The notes below the pieces were generated by a model. The model searched no databases, was not told the origin of the DNA, and was given only the letters and a program-made list of their open reading frames with translations. Shown here one piece after another: positions 1-11,982 of a stretch of 64,000 bases of DNA. The DNA comes from Solea solea (Eukaryota; Chordata; Actinopteri; Pleuronectiformes; Soleidae). The stretch's first letter is position 1. Each line of letters starts with the position of its first letter. The stretch lies in NCBI RefSeq assembly GCF_958295425.1, contig NC_081136.1:22884890-22948889 (forward strand). Direction: 5' to 3'. Position numbers and translations under genes: made by a program.

Positions 1-352
1 TTACACTTCTCATAATAACACATTTCTGTGTGCGTGCTCAGTGGGCCGTGACTAAAATCAACTGTCGCCAATGTAGAATCTACATTCACTGAGCAGCTGA
101 AAGGTGCATTTCTTCTCCTGCATGTGATGAACTTGATGTTTCTTTAGTTTGCTCATTAGGGGTGGGGGAAAACATCGGTTCTTCAGACTGGGGCGAAATG
201 TGTGTCCATATTCCGATTATTAAATGTCAAATAGACGGTACGGAAAGACGGAACTACGAAGTGCAGCCCCCAGACACTTTGTGCGCTCCAAACAAGAGCT
301 TCTTTACGATGCACTTGTAACTTTCCGTTTTCATTTGGATTAATAAATGATA

Positions 353-624
353 ATGGAAATTAGAGCTGAAGCAATTAATCGATAATTAATCAATTACTAA
401 ATGAATCGACAACTATTTTGATAACTGATTAATCGGTTTGAAACTTTTTTCATGATTTAAACAACGTTTCCGATTGTTTAAGCTTCTTAAATGTGAATAT
501 TTTCTTCACATCAACTTTTTTGTTTGTTTTTTTGTTATTTTATGGACCAAACGATTAATCGAGAAAATAATCGACAGATGAATCGATTATGAAAATAATC
601 GTTAGTTGCAGCTCTAATGGAAAT
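353..624. mobile_element. hAT-type MITE with intact target-site duplication
   Basis: A 256-bp non-coding element (361-616) starts TAGAGCTG and ends CAGCTCTA, so its ends are inverted copies. It is flanked by a perfect 8-bp direct repeat ATGGAAAT at 353-360 and 617-624. An 8-bp duplication with TAG..CTA ends is the mark of the hAT superfamily. The inside is AT-rich and repeats the AATCGAT / ATTAATCG motif. It has no reading frame, so it must have been moved by a transposase from elsewhere. Related, more decayed copies lie near 7128-7400, 28283-28500, 35845-36070 and 62155-62470. Confidence 0.85.
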
Positions 625-1164
625 GAGTTAAACTCATTTCCATTAGAGCATCGTGAGGCACCTGAAGATTCCTACCCCTATTGCTTATGCCACTGCTCTT
701 ACATTTTTGTTCATCTAAAGTGACAAATTATAACTACTGTAGATGATAAATGCATCAGTACAAATGTATTATTTACGGCTTAGTTAATGTAAAAAGACTA
801 GTACCTTAAAATGTGGTATCGTGCCATCCCTAGTCCACAGATACATCTGTGTCTTTGGAAACCACATTAACTGACAGGCAACTTAATGCACTTGTTGAAG
901 ACGACATCTTTTCTGGTATGTGAACGCCAGTCTACAGTCTAATCAGTATCACCACAATCATAGTATCTGTCAGAAAAATCACAGTTACATACTTTCCCCT
1001 AAACTTTCAGCCTTAATTAATTTTCTTGGGATAATTGGATATTAGATACATTCCTGTCTCTAATCTGAGAACCACGCAGCTATAATGAGGTTTTAATGGA
1101 TTAATCTTTTTTTTTTTTTTGTGCAGGGTGAGTTTTGCCTCCACTCTCATAAGGAGTCTGCACA

Positions 1165-4100
1165 ATGAGTCTTAATAAAACTTCCACACACTCTGACAGT
1201 GAACCTCAGGCCTGTCTGTCTCCCAGCGTTGATCAGCCTCAACCTCGGTAACTCCACTCGCGGCCCACGTGGCCCCACCTCCCCCAAAGCGCGGTCCGAG
1301 TCGCGGCCGGGGCTCCGTGGACGATGCCAGCTCTGCTGAGGAGGCCCCTGACCCCGGCGTGTCCAGGCAGGCCTATTAGTTTTATCACTTTGTCAGGGAG
1401 GAGAAAGACAGAGAGACAGAGAGAGAGAGAGAGAGAGAAAGCACGGCGGCTGTCAGTGAGCTCAGTCGCTGCAGCAGATGGAGGCCGAGGCTGCAGGCTG
1501 ATGTCTCTAAACTCCAGGGAGCGTAATTAGCCGTGATGGAGGAGTGAGGAGGGGACAGGCTGAGATGACCAGGGGTCAGCAGCACTCACACCACCGGGGA
1601 GAAGTGCAGGGCTGAGGGTTGCGAGTGTGTGTCTACACACACAACTGAATTATTGATTGAACAAAGACTACACACACTAGCCTGGACTGACACCTCTGAA
1701 TGCTCTCAGTGATTATCAAACATTTATTATTATTTTTTTTGTGGTTGAATCACATTAGGCGCCACTATTTCTCATTGTTTTCAAGGCAAAACTTGCACTT
1801 TTCACGCACGTTCACGTCGCTGCTCTTTGAAATCCTCCGTGTTTCCTTTTGTTAAACGAAAAAATTGTATGAATGTCTATCTACACACAGACATCTTCTA
1901 GCCAAGGGACTTAATTAGTGAGTAGATCAATGCTTGGTGACACTAAGTGAACAGTGAGGCAGGCTGAGGCCTGACCACCAGGGAGGTAATGAAGGCTAAA
2001 GACAGTTTAACTCTTACTTACTTTTCATCTGCAGAAGGTGCAGAGGGTCCTCGGGCTGACCTCACCACATACATTCATAAAAATGATTTTCTAATTCTCA
2101 TGTATTAACTCAAAGATGAACTGGATGCTTATAAAGGATATGCTTATTGTGCAAACTCGTCAATCTTAATGTCTAACATAGAAAGAAACTATAAAAGGAA
2201 AGACATTTTCTCCATGTGTTACACCAGAATCCATGGAGAAAATCAATGTTTTTAGCTCTCGGGGACACAGGAGCTGCTGGTCTACTGCTGCTGCCCTACT
2301 TTGCTCGTGTAAGTTTGTGTCACTTAGGTAAATTCAAAACGAAAGATTTCGAACACCAAAGTCACATAAAGTTGCATTTGAACGTACTGATGGGAGGCAG
2401 CAGTGGATCAACACCTCCTTTGTGTAGTGATTTAAAATACCAGTTTTTCTCTATGGACTCTGGCGCAGCAGGTGAGCAGCTTGCAATGGGAGAGAAACTT
2501 CAGTTCCCAGTCAGAAAAGGCTGCAAGATAATGCACCAACACACATTTTTTTTTTAAGACGTCATAGACTTGATGCAGGTGAAGATTTTAGTAAAGGCCT
2601 TTTGTCAGGTTGATCACAATCTGTTTTCTCGTGTTTTACATGAGAGCAAGCCTCTGTGGCTCTGAGAACCACAGAGAGGGTCTAATGCAGGGTTGTTCTA
2701 ACCCTACGCCATTTAACTATACGACCTGGATTAAGCTCCCTAACTGAGTGTGTGTTGTGTTCACAGGAAGCTGCAGTCCAAACAGACGGTGGTCTATCAC
2801 AGAGACAATCCTGTCCACGCTGCTGCTGCTGCTGCTGCTGACGACCACAACGCACTGAGCAGCAGCGACGGTAACGCTGGAAGGAAGAGGAACTTGGTCA
2901 GTTACACACGCAATCATGTCTAATGAAAGTAGACATTTATAACATTTAATAGAATTCTTAAATATTCCTTAAACCTTTGTTGTCCTAAAAGCGGGAATTG
3001 TCCTGCAGTGAGAACATATAGTAATAACAAGAGCACCATCGACATTGCAACACACTTGGTCTTTGTCAGTTTATTATCAGTAATTGTGTATTCATTTAAA
3101 ATTCCTTAAACTAAAAACGTGGCGGGCACTGACACGCGTGTAATAATTGTCCATTATATGTAACCCCTGATGAAATCTGCACATATAACAATGTTGTTAT
3201 ATGAACCTGTAGAATTTACAGGCAGACTGAGAAAGGGCTCTAGAAATCTTTACACAAAATGAATAAATGCTACCGAGTGAGGCTCAGTAAGTGCACAGTG
3301 AGTCATCGAGCGGCCAAAACTGTTTTACAGGAAGAGTAAAAGACAGATTATAATAATAAAAAAATAAATAAAAAAATCTATATATGCTGACATTTATTTG
3401 GTAAATAAAATTGGGTAAATGAACATTTAACACACATACACGGGGGTTTAAACTAGTAGACTTCAACCAAATCTATACTCGGTCCTAAATCCTGGTCAAC
3501 ATATTGTTGATGGTCGTTTGTATTTTTCATCACAGAGATTTAAATAAGATTCAAGCCCCCCCCTCTCCCTCTCTCTCTCTCTTCAGGAGGCTCACAAACC
3601 TCCGGTTGAGTGGGAAAGCAGCGCCCCCAAGAGGATGAAGCAGTCCACTGCTCCAGAGCAGAGGTGAGAGATCAATGTAGTTGTTAGTCTCCTGTTGACT
3701 CCTCCACTTCTACTTTCAAGTATATACATATTTTAAGATTATTGAGCATAAATATTGTAATATATTTTTTATAATAATGTCTTTTTTAATGACTTTATCA
3801 TTGACTTTTAACCACATTAACACAAAAAGGTTGTGTATGTGCAGTTTGGCTCAGTTTATTGTGTGTAACGAAAAAAGACGAGGCAAATTCATCTGTTTAC
3901 TGTAGCACATTTTAACAGCAAAGCAATTCAAAGTGCTTTACTTAAAATATAAAAGGCATCATGACTAACTGTGAAAGAGACGTACAATAATACAAAAGGA
4001 AATATACTTTCAGAAAGAGGTAAACAAAAGATAATACATGATGATACAGAAACAAAGACCTGGAGCAGAAGTGCAGTTCTCTGGGAGTGTGTTCCAAATC

Positions 4101-4969
4101 TGTCGAGCATTGAAACTCAACGCTGGTTCTCCGTGTTAATTCTGACTCTGACGCAGTGTAATAATATGAGAACTTGGGCAGCAGAGTTTTTAGTGAACTG
4201 CAACTATATCTGATAGGGATCATGAGGTATCGGTCTTATACAGGTCAAAGTCATTGGAATATAGGAAAGATAAAAATAAGATCTGTTATGATCTAAAAAT
4301 CCTATATATCGTATGCTTCACAATGCACAGACTGTAAAAAAAAAAGAGTCAAATATTGGCTTTAAAATGGTGAGGTGTTAAATGCACAATTTTGTTCAAA
4401 AGGTGTAAACCAAAATAAACCAGTTTGTAATAGGGGTGGAACAAAATATCGATTTGGTGATACATCATCATCCTTCCTTATGCAATGCGGTAAGGTTTAT
4501 AAAAGTAAAACACTAAAATGTCACTAGTCCGTGTCTCCTCGCAGCAGCGCTGCTCAAATGAATGAGGGAAACTTGAGTGGAAGTTACCTGGCTGAAGAAA
4601 AGGGAGTTCACAGCGGGATAATGGCGGTTAATCATCCTCGTTCCAATACATAGACTTTATGCACTTTGTTCTTTATGTTGTGAATAAATAGACATTTTGT
4701 TTTCTTCAGTTGGACAGATATCGTGATGTCTCGCTATGTGATTGTATTGTGTATCATATTCTCACCCGTAGTTTGTAAGGTAAAGGGAAATGTCTTTAGA
4801 GTATTTTTAACTTAAGTTGTATCAGAACGTATGCATTTCAAGTCTTAAAGCCATGGTTTCTGACTATTATGGAATCTTTTTTTTTTTTTAATACTGACTA
4901 TGATTAAAATGATTTTATTTTCTGTCCAGCAGTGCTGAGGAATCCAGCTCGAGCTGTGTGATCCTCTAA
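1165..4969 (+). CDS. Small unrecognised protein with C-terminal CAAX box (four-exon model)
   Basis: Proposed coding exons are 1165-1247, 2767-2896, 3587-3663 and 4930-4969. All junctions are GT-AG and the phases fit (2, 0, 2), giving 109 residues. The first exon follows a T-rich acceptor at 1126 and an in-frame TGA at 1129, which supports ATG 1165 as the start. The protein begins MSLNKTSTHSDSEP. It has a run of seven alanines (about 46-52) encoded by a GCT repeat, basic stretches GRKRN (66-70) and PKRMK (85-89), and ends SSSCVIL. CVIL is a CAAX box; a final Leu predicts geranylgeranylation, so membrane attachment is likely, and the basic stretches could also suit a nuclear location. There are no membrane segments and no domain I can name. 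The introns contain a hAT MITE and another repeat. The model rests on splice logic and composition only, so exon 1 is the least certain part. Confidence 0.5.
1411..1440. repeat. (GA)n microsatellite
   Basis: An imperfect then perfect GA-dinucleotide run lies in intron 1 of the small CAAX-protein model. It generates the arginine/glutamate-rich false reading frames seen here. Confidence 0.9.
2195..2560. repeat. Dispersed repeat copy, GGATCAACA(A/C)CTCCT family
   Basis: A stretch of about 350 bp shares ordered short blocks with 28500-28700: CACAGGAG(C/T)TGCTG, then AGTGGATCAACA, a CTCCT(T/G)TGTGT block, and TTTCTCT(A/C)TGG. It shares blocks in reverse orientation with 25600-25800. This points to an interspersed element family, not a gene. 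The open frame of about 113 codons across it is therefore not taken as coding. Confidence 0.55.
4423..4778. mobile_element. hAT-type MITE with intact 8-bp duplication
   Basis: The element spans 4431-4770 (340 bp). It begins TAGGGGTGGAACAAAATATCG and its right end is a loose inverted match (ATTCTCACCCGTA). It is bordered by a perfect 8-bp direct repeat GTTTGTAA at 4423-4430 and 4771-4778. There is no coding capacity. It sits in the last intron of the small CAAX-protein model, 150 bp before the terminal exon. Confidence 0.8.
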
Positions 4970-5689
4970 CGCGGCCACTGTCGTTTCGGCCTCTCTGATT
5001 GGACAGTCAGGAGAGGCGTGGCTCGTGACTAACAGCAGCTTCAGCTTCTGCTCACCCTGTGCAATATAAACTATCATGACATGCTGCTGCTTTTAAAGAC
5101 CAAAATATCTGATGAATGTTTATCAGCTCCTAGTGATCCATTCAGCAAAGATGCATCTACTGACCGTCACTGCTAACGCACCACTCCACGAGTCGACATT
5201 TTATTATATTTATACTTATTTACAGGCAGAATTCAGAAGCAGGGGATAAAATGGAGGTAGATACCAGAGTAGTAGCTAGAAAGAAACTATAATTACATGG
5301 AGAAATGGTGTAAATGTCACTTTATTACATGACAAACCAAGGCAATAGGTGCAGGTTCACAAATACTCATTCTGTTTAAACACGTTTCACTTTCTACTGA
5401 TTTCAAATTTGGAGATGTGCACACTGTTTGTTTATTTATAGTCTTTACCAGCAATGAAGCAGCCATGTTACATCCACGTCACGTGGGTTTTTATCTGTCA
5501 TTACGTCATTATCAGCCACTGAAATAATGACTTTTTTACTCCAAAAATGACCACATATTTAACAACTAATTTAAATTGAAATAATTGTGAAATTTGCACT
5601 ACTAGAAAATACATAACATATTTTATATGTTATTTTCCTTTTTCCAGAAGGACACTTATTAAAGAAATGTATTCTGTAGTAATTTCCTC

Positions 5690-6010
5690 ATAATGCCAAA
5701 AGACTGATGTCTTTATGACTCGTGTCCCGAAAATACCAAAATGCCCTCTTAGTTCATGTCCTAACAACCCTTAGATGTCCTCACAAACTAAAAAGTCCTA
5801 GCTCAGACCACTCAGAACATTAAAAAAAATAAATGTCCTCATAAAGCTAAAAAGTTCTTAAAACATATAAATGTCCTTACAAGTCAAAATGTCCGTTTAC
5901 AAACTAAAATGTCCTCTTAGCTGACAATACCAACGTGTCATCAGACCTTTAAATGACTGGGATGTCTTTATGACTCTTGTCCTCACAAACTAAAATGTCC
6001 TCATAAGGAT
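5690..6010. repeat. Degenerate AT-rich tandem repeat (TGTCCTCA..AACTAAAA)
   Basis: The words TGTCCTCA, AACTAAAA and AAATGTCC recur at irregular 15-40-bp spacing, with drifted copies throughout. It looks like an old, decayed minisatellite in the spacer behind the small CAAX-protein gene. Confidence 0.6.
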
Positions 6011-6565
6011 TACTCTAAAGCAAATGCATTCACTGACCCTAGTAAATATCATCACTTCTGCCGGATCTACAGCGTGTTGAGATGAAGATGCATTCAGGAA
6101 ACCTTGCAAATTTCATAAATTCTGCTAACATTCGAAGTGCGCTGCTTAAATTTATAGTTGCACCACAAATTCACAAATAAGGGAATTACATGAGGAGAAA
6201 GATTTGATTTTATAAATAATAAAAATCATTTGTTTTATCTTACAAATAGTCAATGTAACTGATCGACTTTTATATAACAAAGTAAATCGTCCCCTAACAC
6301 TAATGAATCAATGAGTCAAAATATGTCGCAGTTTATTGGTTTCATTGATCCATTTATCTTTACTTAATAATTCGACAATTTGTTTGTTTGCTATTGTTGT
6401 GACTGAGAGTTTATACATGGACGCTCCATGCTGATGATGTCAACAATACAAGCTAAGTGAATGTTAATGTAACAATGATCAAGTGAACCTGCCATGCCGT
6501 CATATAGTTTTAATATATATCCTTCTCCTCTATGGAATGTCCGATTAGACTAATTGTTGTGTTGC

Positions 6566-6599
<34 letters not shown>

Positions 6600-8830
6600 C
6601 ACTTTGACTGTTATAGCTTTTACATGAGAGACACTGATTAAATGAGTTCATTTAATTAAGTGCACTGTATGTTACAATGACAGCATTAACACTTTTTTCT
6701 CGATTAATTTTGATATTCACCATAATCATAATCCATGTTATCTTGCAATCGACAAATACTTTCTTGTTTTCTTTGTACTTTATATATTTTACTCAGCGTT
6801 TTTAAGCTGAGTTTGTATTTCAGTTTGTTTTTAAAAATCCTTTTTTCTTTTAAAAATCCTCCCCTTAAAAATGTATCCCTTTTTTAAAAAACAAAAAAGC
6901 TACTATATAAAGCTGGTTGCTAATCTTCGATGGAACATGAAAATGTTGGTAATTATCCAATAAAAATCAAAAACAAATCACATTGTATTTTTGTTGTGGA
7001 TCAGGGCTGAGTTGTGTCGACTTTCATTTGCAAAGCAAATATAAGTCAAGGTCCATTTAAATATACATTGTGTAGTAGGATTTAAAATGTTATTCAGCAC
7101 GTTCGTCATCATATAACACTCTAAATTAGGGCAGCCACCTAAATGAACCGTCAACTATTTTCATAAACATTTTTAGTGTTTTTTGGTTTTTTTTTGCTTT
7201 TCAGCTTCTTAAATGTGAATATTTTCTGGTTTCTTGTAATCATTCAAACAAAATAATTTTGGTTAATGGACAAAAAACAAGATATTTGAAAATGTTATCA
7301 TTTCCAGGTTTGGGGAAACGGCGATCAACATTTTCTCACATTTTATGGACCAAACAATTCATTAAAAATAATTTATAGTGTGTCCTATAAATTGTTTATG
7401 ACATTTACTTCTTTTAATTTGCATAGAAACTAAGACAATCACAAATAGTGGAATCAAGCCTTTGTGATTCAAATTGTGATTTAAAATGATTAATTGTTCA
7501 AACAGCCACATCCTGCATGCCCAAATATTTTTGAGAGATAAATACATTGGCAAGAGAATAAAGGTTCATTCCTAAAATAAAATTAAAATGACTTTACTTT
7601 ACTGTCACTGGAAAATGAGTCAGAAGTAAATGACTGACTGTCGTCATGGTAACGGAAAAATCAGTTAATTTGAAGGTGTTCGATATCAAACAGCGTCTTT
7701 CGCAGGACATGTCAAGCTGATGAGGACATTTTAAATATTCAACACTTCTATATGTGGAGCGCAGAGCAGACGAGCGCGTGATGAGGTTTCTATTTAAAAA
7801 AAAAAGAAGAAGAAAGGAGAAGGAAAAAAAACGTGCAATGATCAGTGACCACGTCCTCCATCACTGCTGGTCCACAAACTGCACCACTGCTGTATGAACA
7901 CTAGAGGGAGCCAAAGATGAATCTTATGAACCAGTGAATCCGCTACACTGAATATGGATTCTGCTATGATTCAACACTGAGAAGCTGCTTATACAAAAGA
8001 CCACAATCATAGATGTTTTTATCCTTCACTTTTAAAGTGTGAGTGTGTGAGAGAGAGTTATAGGGCTACTTTTTCTTAGTACCTGCTGAGCGATACTAAA
8101 TGTGACGTTGACAAACTGCCGGCCCCTGATTGGTCAGAGCGATGTCACTGAAAGAGTCATGAGCAAGACGTCCACAACACAAGAATCAAACTGAACAGTG
8201 CCGCACTGTAGATCAGTTAACAAAAAAGGCTTCAAAATCCTGAAGACATGCGTTCATCTCCAACATTTAGCAAGTTAATGTCTAAGATCTCAACATTTAA
8301 CATGGGAATCCAGTGCATTTGGCATCCGCCCTGCCAAACGCTGCATCACAACCTTTCCGCCGTATTACAGTTCAGTGCAGGAAGAACAGAACGATTCTGT
8401 GAACAAATCATTTTAATTAATTCAGTCGAGTGACACCAAAAAGAAAGGGGGGGGGGGGGGGTGTACGGTTTGATCATGTCCTGGATGTAGGCTGGGCCGC
8501 ATCTGTTTGTAGCACGCGTCCACATGTCCCCGGCTGCATACAGGACACAGTCGACCTTATGTAAGACACTGGTTATGTGTAAGTGCCTCATGTAATTACT
8601 ATTCAAAAACAAACAACCCCTGAACTGTCCTTTTAACTATAAAATTGGATAATAATAGAAAGTTTTAGGTGTGACTGCGATAAGGATGACAGGATGATCT
8701 GTTTTGTGATGAACACCACACAGTGTGACGCTTTCGTTAGGTATCTAACACACACCCTCATGTCTTCATGCTGGTTAAATCACAATGAAGGTTCTCATGT
8801 GGACAGGGACAGTGTGTGTGTGTGTTTTGT
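6010..8830. other. Spacer, no gene seen
   Basis: AT-rich sequence with a (CA)n(TA)n microsatellite at 6565-6600, a decayed relative of the TAGGGCTGCAAC hAT MITE at about 7128-7400, and a run of 15 G at 8447-8461. No reading frame here has plausible coding composition or splice support. Confidence 0.6.
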
Positions 8831-8837
8831 ACTACAG

Positions 8838-9126
8838 GTGGTTTCCATTCAGCAGTAATGCAAGAGTTGGACGGATTCCTGATGTTTGGAGTGGATTAGA
8901 CGCCACTGGGTGCCAAGCTGATTTCAAATCCGCTGTCATAACACAGGGAGGATCAAGGCTGGCGGCCATCACTGGGCCTGAGTCAACAGGCCCTAACCAC
9001 AGCCATGTTGGACTGACTCACTACAACCCCAAAGAAATTAAAGATTCCATACCAGTGGAGCAGGCAGAGCCCGAGTCTGACCCTTCCCTGGGATCCAGAG
9101 AGGAGGATTTAGACAATCACTTTTAA
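8838..9126 (+). CDS. Possible terminal coding exon, unknown product
   Basis: After a plausible acceptor (TGTACTACAG, ending 8837) an open frame runs about 95 codons to a TAA at 9124-9126. Its composition is protein-like and not low complexity: it contains WFPFSSNARVGRIPDVW, then ITGPESTGPNHSHVGLTHYN, and ends GSREEDLDNHF. I recognise no domain and could not find convincing upstream exons. It could be the 3' exon of an unseen gene, a decayed exon, or chance. It lies tail-to-tail with rergl, about 2.9 kb away. Confidence 0.3.
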
Positions 9127-9661
9127 GTTTGTAGATTTCCTTTGAACCAACGTGTACAATAGTGGTACTCGAGTACTCAAACGTTTGGAAAAGACAAAAC
9201 CAGGTATGAGGGTATGAGAGTAATATGTGGTATTTCTGGATTGCTTTATATGATATATAATTTTATGAAATATATATGAAATATATATGAAATATAATTA
9301 TATTTCCTGCATGGCCCCACCAGAATTTCCGGACCAAAATCACCACTGCTCTTGACTACAATTGTTTGCCAGCTGTTTTGGACACCTCTGCCTCTTATTT
9401 ACTTTTTTAAACGTCATGCATTTCGTGGGTACCTGCACTTTGCACTTACATGAACGTCAGGGCCCGCCCACGTCTTCACCTACTGCACATTTACTTCCTT
9501 GTTTGATTTCTGGATTTTAAAAGTGCTGACGATTGAGTGCAGGAATGTGAAACTGGAGCAGGAGGCTGATTTCTGCCCACACAGAGAGACAGAGAGAGAG
9601 AAAATAGTTTTGACCTGTCAAGGAAGGTCACAGTGTCAACGCATGTCTATAAAATACTATA

Positions 9662-10053
9662 ATGTAAATCAGTGGTTCCCAAAATGTTTATACCAAATGC
9701 CGCCTGAGAGAATATCAAGCTCTTGAAGTAACAACATTATCGCCATCGTTAAAATAATGTGGTGTAAAAAGGTCGAGCAAAGTCAGCTACAGACTTTTCA
9801 CAGAGGCAGATTTATTCCCAGTAAGATAATTTGCTCATTCATCATCCTCCTCTTCCTCACATATACTTCAGACACGGGCATCCTGAATTTAGATTAAGAT
9901 GGAGCAAGAGATAATTATTACGCACTAGGTCAAAATTCCTCCTCTCCACTCCGATCACATACTCTGGTATATACAGTAGAGCAGTATTTCTGATTTCCCT
10001 CCAAGTACCACTGGTGGTACATGTACCACAGTTTGAGAACCGTGGATCTAAAT
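9662..10053. mobile_element. hAT/Charlie-like MITE
   Basis: The element spans 9670-10045 (376 bp). Its left end is CAGTGGTTCCCAAA and its right end TTTGAGAACCGTGG, an imperfect inverted pair resembling Charlie-type hAT termini. It is flanked by ATGTAAAT (9662-9669) and ATCTAAAT (10046-10053), an 8-bp duplication matching at 7 of 8. A second copy is seen at 49970-50203 and a short end fragment at 16413-16460. Confidence 0.75.
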
Positions 10054-10804
10054 GATGAGTGATACAAGAAGAGTAAAGGGTTTGTTTTTATTTGCACTTG
10101 TACCTAATACACGATGCCACCAAAATCTAAAACACGCCTTACATGTACACAAATGCAGCATTTTAATGGCAGAGCAACATATGTTTACTACTCATCATTA
10201 AGATACAGTATACAAACATAAATGTTACATAAATGAAATTTGATACTTTGTTTAATTCTTCTGTTGGTTTAGATCAAGGCTAATCTCAACTAAAGTCATA
10301 CCGCTTAGTTACTGGTCAGAGATATAGCAGGGGAAAAAGACAAATCCCATTACCCTGTGAGGATCTGGAGGAAAACCCCCAATAATTGGAACTCAGTCAG
10401 GGGATTTCTGCCAGGTCTGTGAGGCTCCAACTGTTCCTCCTCCTCTGCAGGTAAGATAGCACATTTGGTGAGCTAGCGTTGTCCAACCCACCACTATTTC
10501 TCAGTCCCGGGCAGGAGGGTCCAGAGCCACAGGTGTTGCCCACATCCTATAACCCACAGCCGAGAAACGGCGGTGAGTTGATGACTTTGTGCTGGTTCAG
10601 GGTGACAATGTGTGCTACTTGACCTGCGTAGGAGGAAGAGTTGGGACCTGCCAGGCACGGAGGATGGAAGCGGTGTTCTCATCTCTATCACCAGCTCTCT
10701 TCTTGGTTCTTCCTTCTCTCCTCTCTCTTCCTTCTTCCTTCTCCTCAATTGCAGATTTTGATGAGAACACTGAGGCTATAGCTGCGCTTCCAGTGAAAGG
10801 TGCA

Positions 10805-11010
10805 GATAGAGTTCACACCAGTGATGAGCTGCTCCTCCAGGGTTCACGTGCAAGCGGTTGAAGACCACCTCTTTCAAGAGGACCAATGTGCAGTTGTTTG
10901 GTCTGCAAAAGAGGTCTCAGACTACTTTCACACCAACCCAAATGAACCATACTAAGGGGTAAGTGTACTAGGGTTTGATTCAATTGCACTAAACAAGGCT
11001 GGTGTGAATG
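10805..11010. mobile_element. MITE-like repeat with TTCACACC ends
   Basis: About 200 bp bounded by GTTCACACCAG on the left and CTGGTGTGAATG on the right, an inverted pair. It contains the phrase CACACCAACCCAAATGAACC. A shorter related copy lies at 12365-12450, with GTTCACACC and CAGTGTGAA ends. No reading frame and no clean target-site duplication. Confidence 0.55.
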
Positions 11011-11029
11011 CATCCTCACATTCCCTTCC

Positions 11030-11620
11030 TCTCTATATTGAAAGTTTGACTTAAAACCTTCCTTTTTGATAAAGCCTATACGTAGTTGGGGCTAGCTCAC
11101 GGGAACCTGGACTATCCCTTAGTTATGCTGCTATATGCCTTCTGGGGGAACCCCCTTGATAGTAAGCTTATTTGTTCCCTCCCTAAGTTTGTGCTGTTCC
11201 TCTCTCTCTCGCTCTATCTGTGCGTGTGAGAGAGTGAGAGTGTTCATTTTGCAGGTACCTGTGGCTCCAGGACTGCAGGAACCAGATCCAGTTACAAGGC
11301 TTTTATTAGTTGTAGTAGAAGTAGTATTGTCATCATCATTATTGTTCAATTATAATCAACAAAAATGATATCAGTATAGTTTTTGCTACAAGTCATGCTA
11401 GCTCGTCGTCAAAGATGACAACTATTAAATGTGATGACCATCTCTGACTACATTATGGTTCTGTTCTCTCTCTTCTCTCTTTGAATCTGGTTCTTGCAAA
11501 GGGTTTTATTTTCTCCCCTCTGGGTGTGCTTTGTTTCTCTTCTTTCTATAATAGTGTATCTGTCTTATGATGTAAAGTACATTGTATTATTATGATAAAG
11601 GATTGAATTGGATAGAAAAA
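11030..11620 (+). mobile_element. LINE 3' end fragment (L2/CR1-like)
   Basis: Begins with a remnant reading KTFLFDKAY, typical of the end of fish LINE reverse transcriptase frames. This is followed by a CT-rich untranslated stretch and a TTGAATTGGAT-type tail near 11610. It is a 5'-truncated retroposed copy lying just downstream of rergl. Family assignment is from general resemblance only. Confidence 0.5.
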
Positions 11621-11982
11621 AAAGACAAAATCTTTGACGACAACTTGTACGCAACAGGGATCTCTACTGACCTCTAAGGTTTCAGGCATTTCCTCATTGG
11701 CTAAACTTTCTGGACCTAAAGGCTACATCTATTATTTATGTAGAGAGTTTGTGGGCAAGCTATTCAGTATGTCATGTGACTGTTTTGGTGCAATCATGAT
11801 GATACGTTTAACATTAAACGTGAAAACACTCTTTCTCAACGGAACCATGGAGGATTTGGAGGATCGTTACATCCCTACAACACATATGTACATACACACT
11901 GTATGTTGAGTGCTAATCAATAGCAACACAAACAATAATCAATGATAAAACGTGATCGGGCCAAGCTTTGACCCACAGCTGT

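Noticed and set aside
2216..2557. 113-codon frame as an extra exon of the CAAX gene
   Set aside because: Shares ordered blocks with repeat copies at 25.6 and 28.5 kb and has no fitting splice phase.
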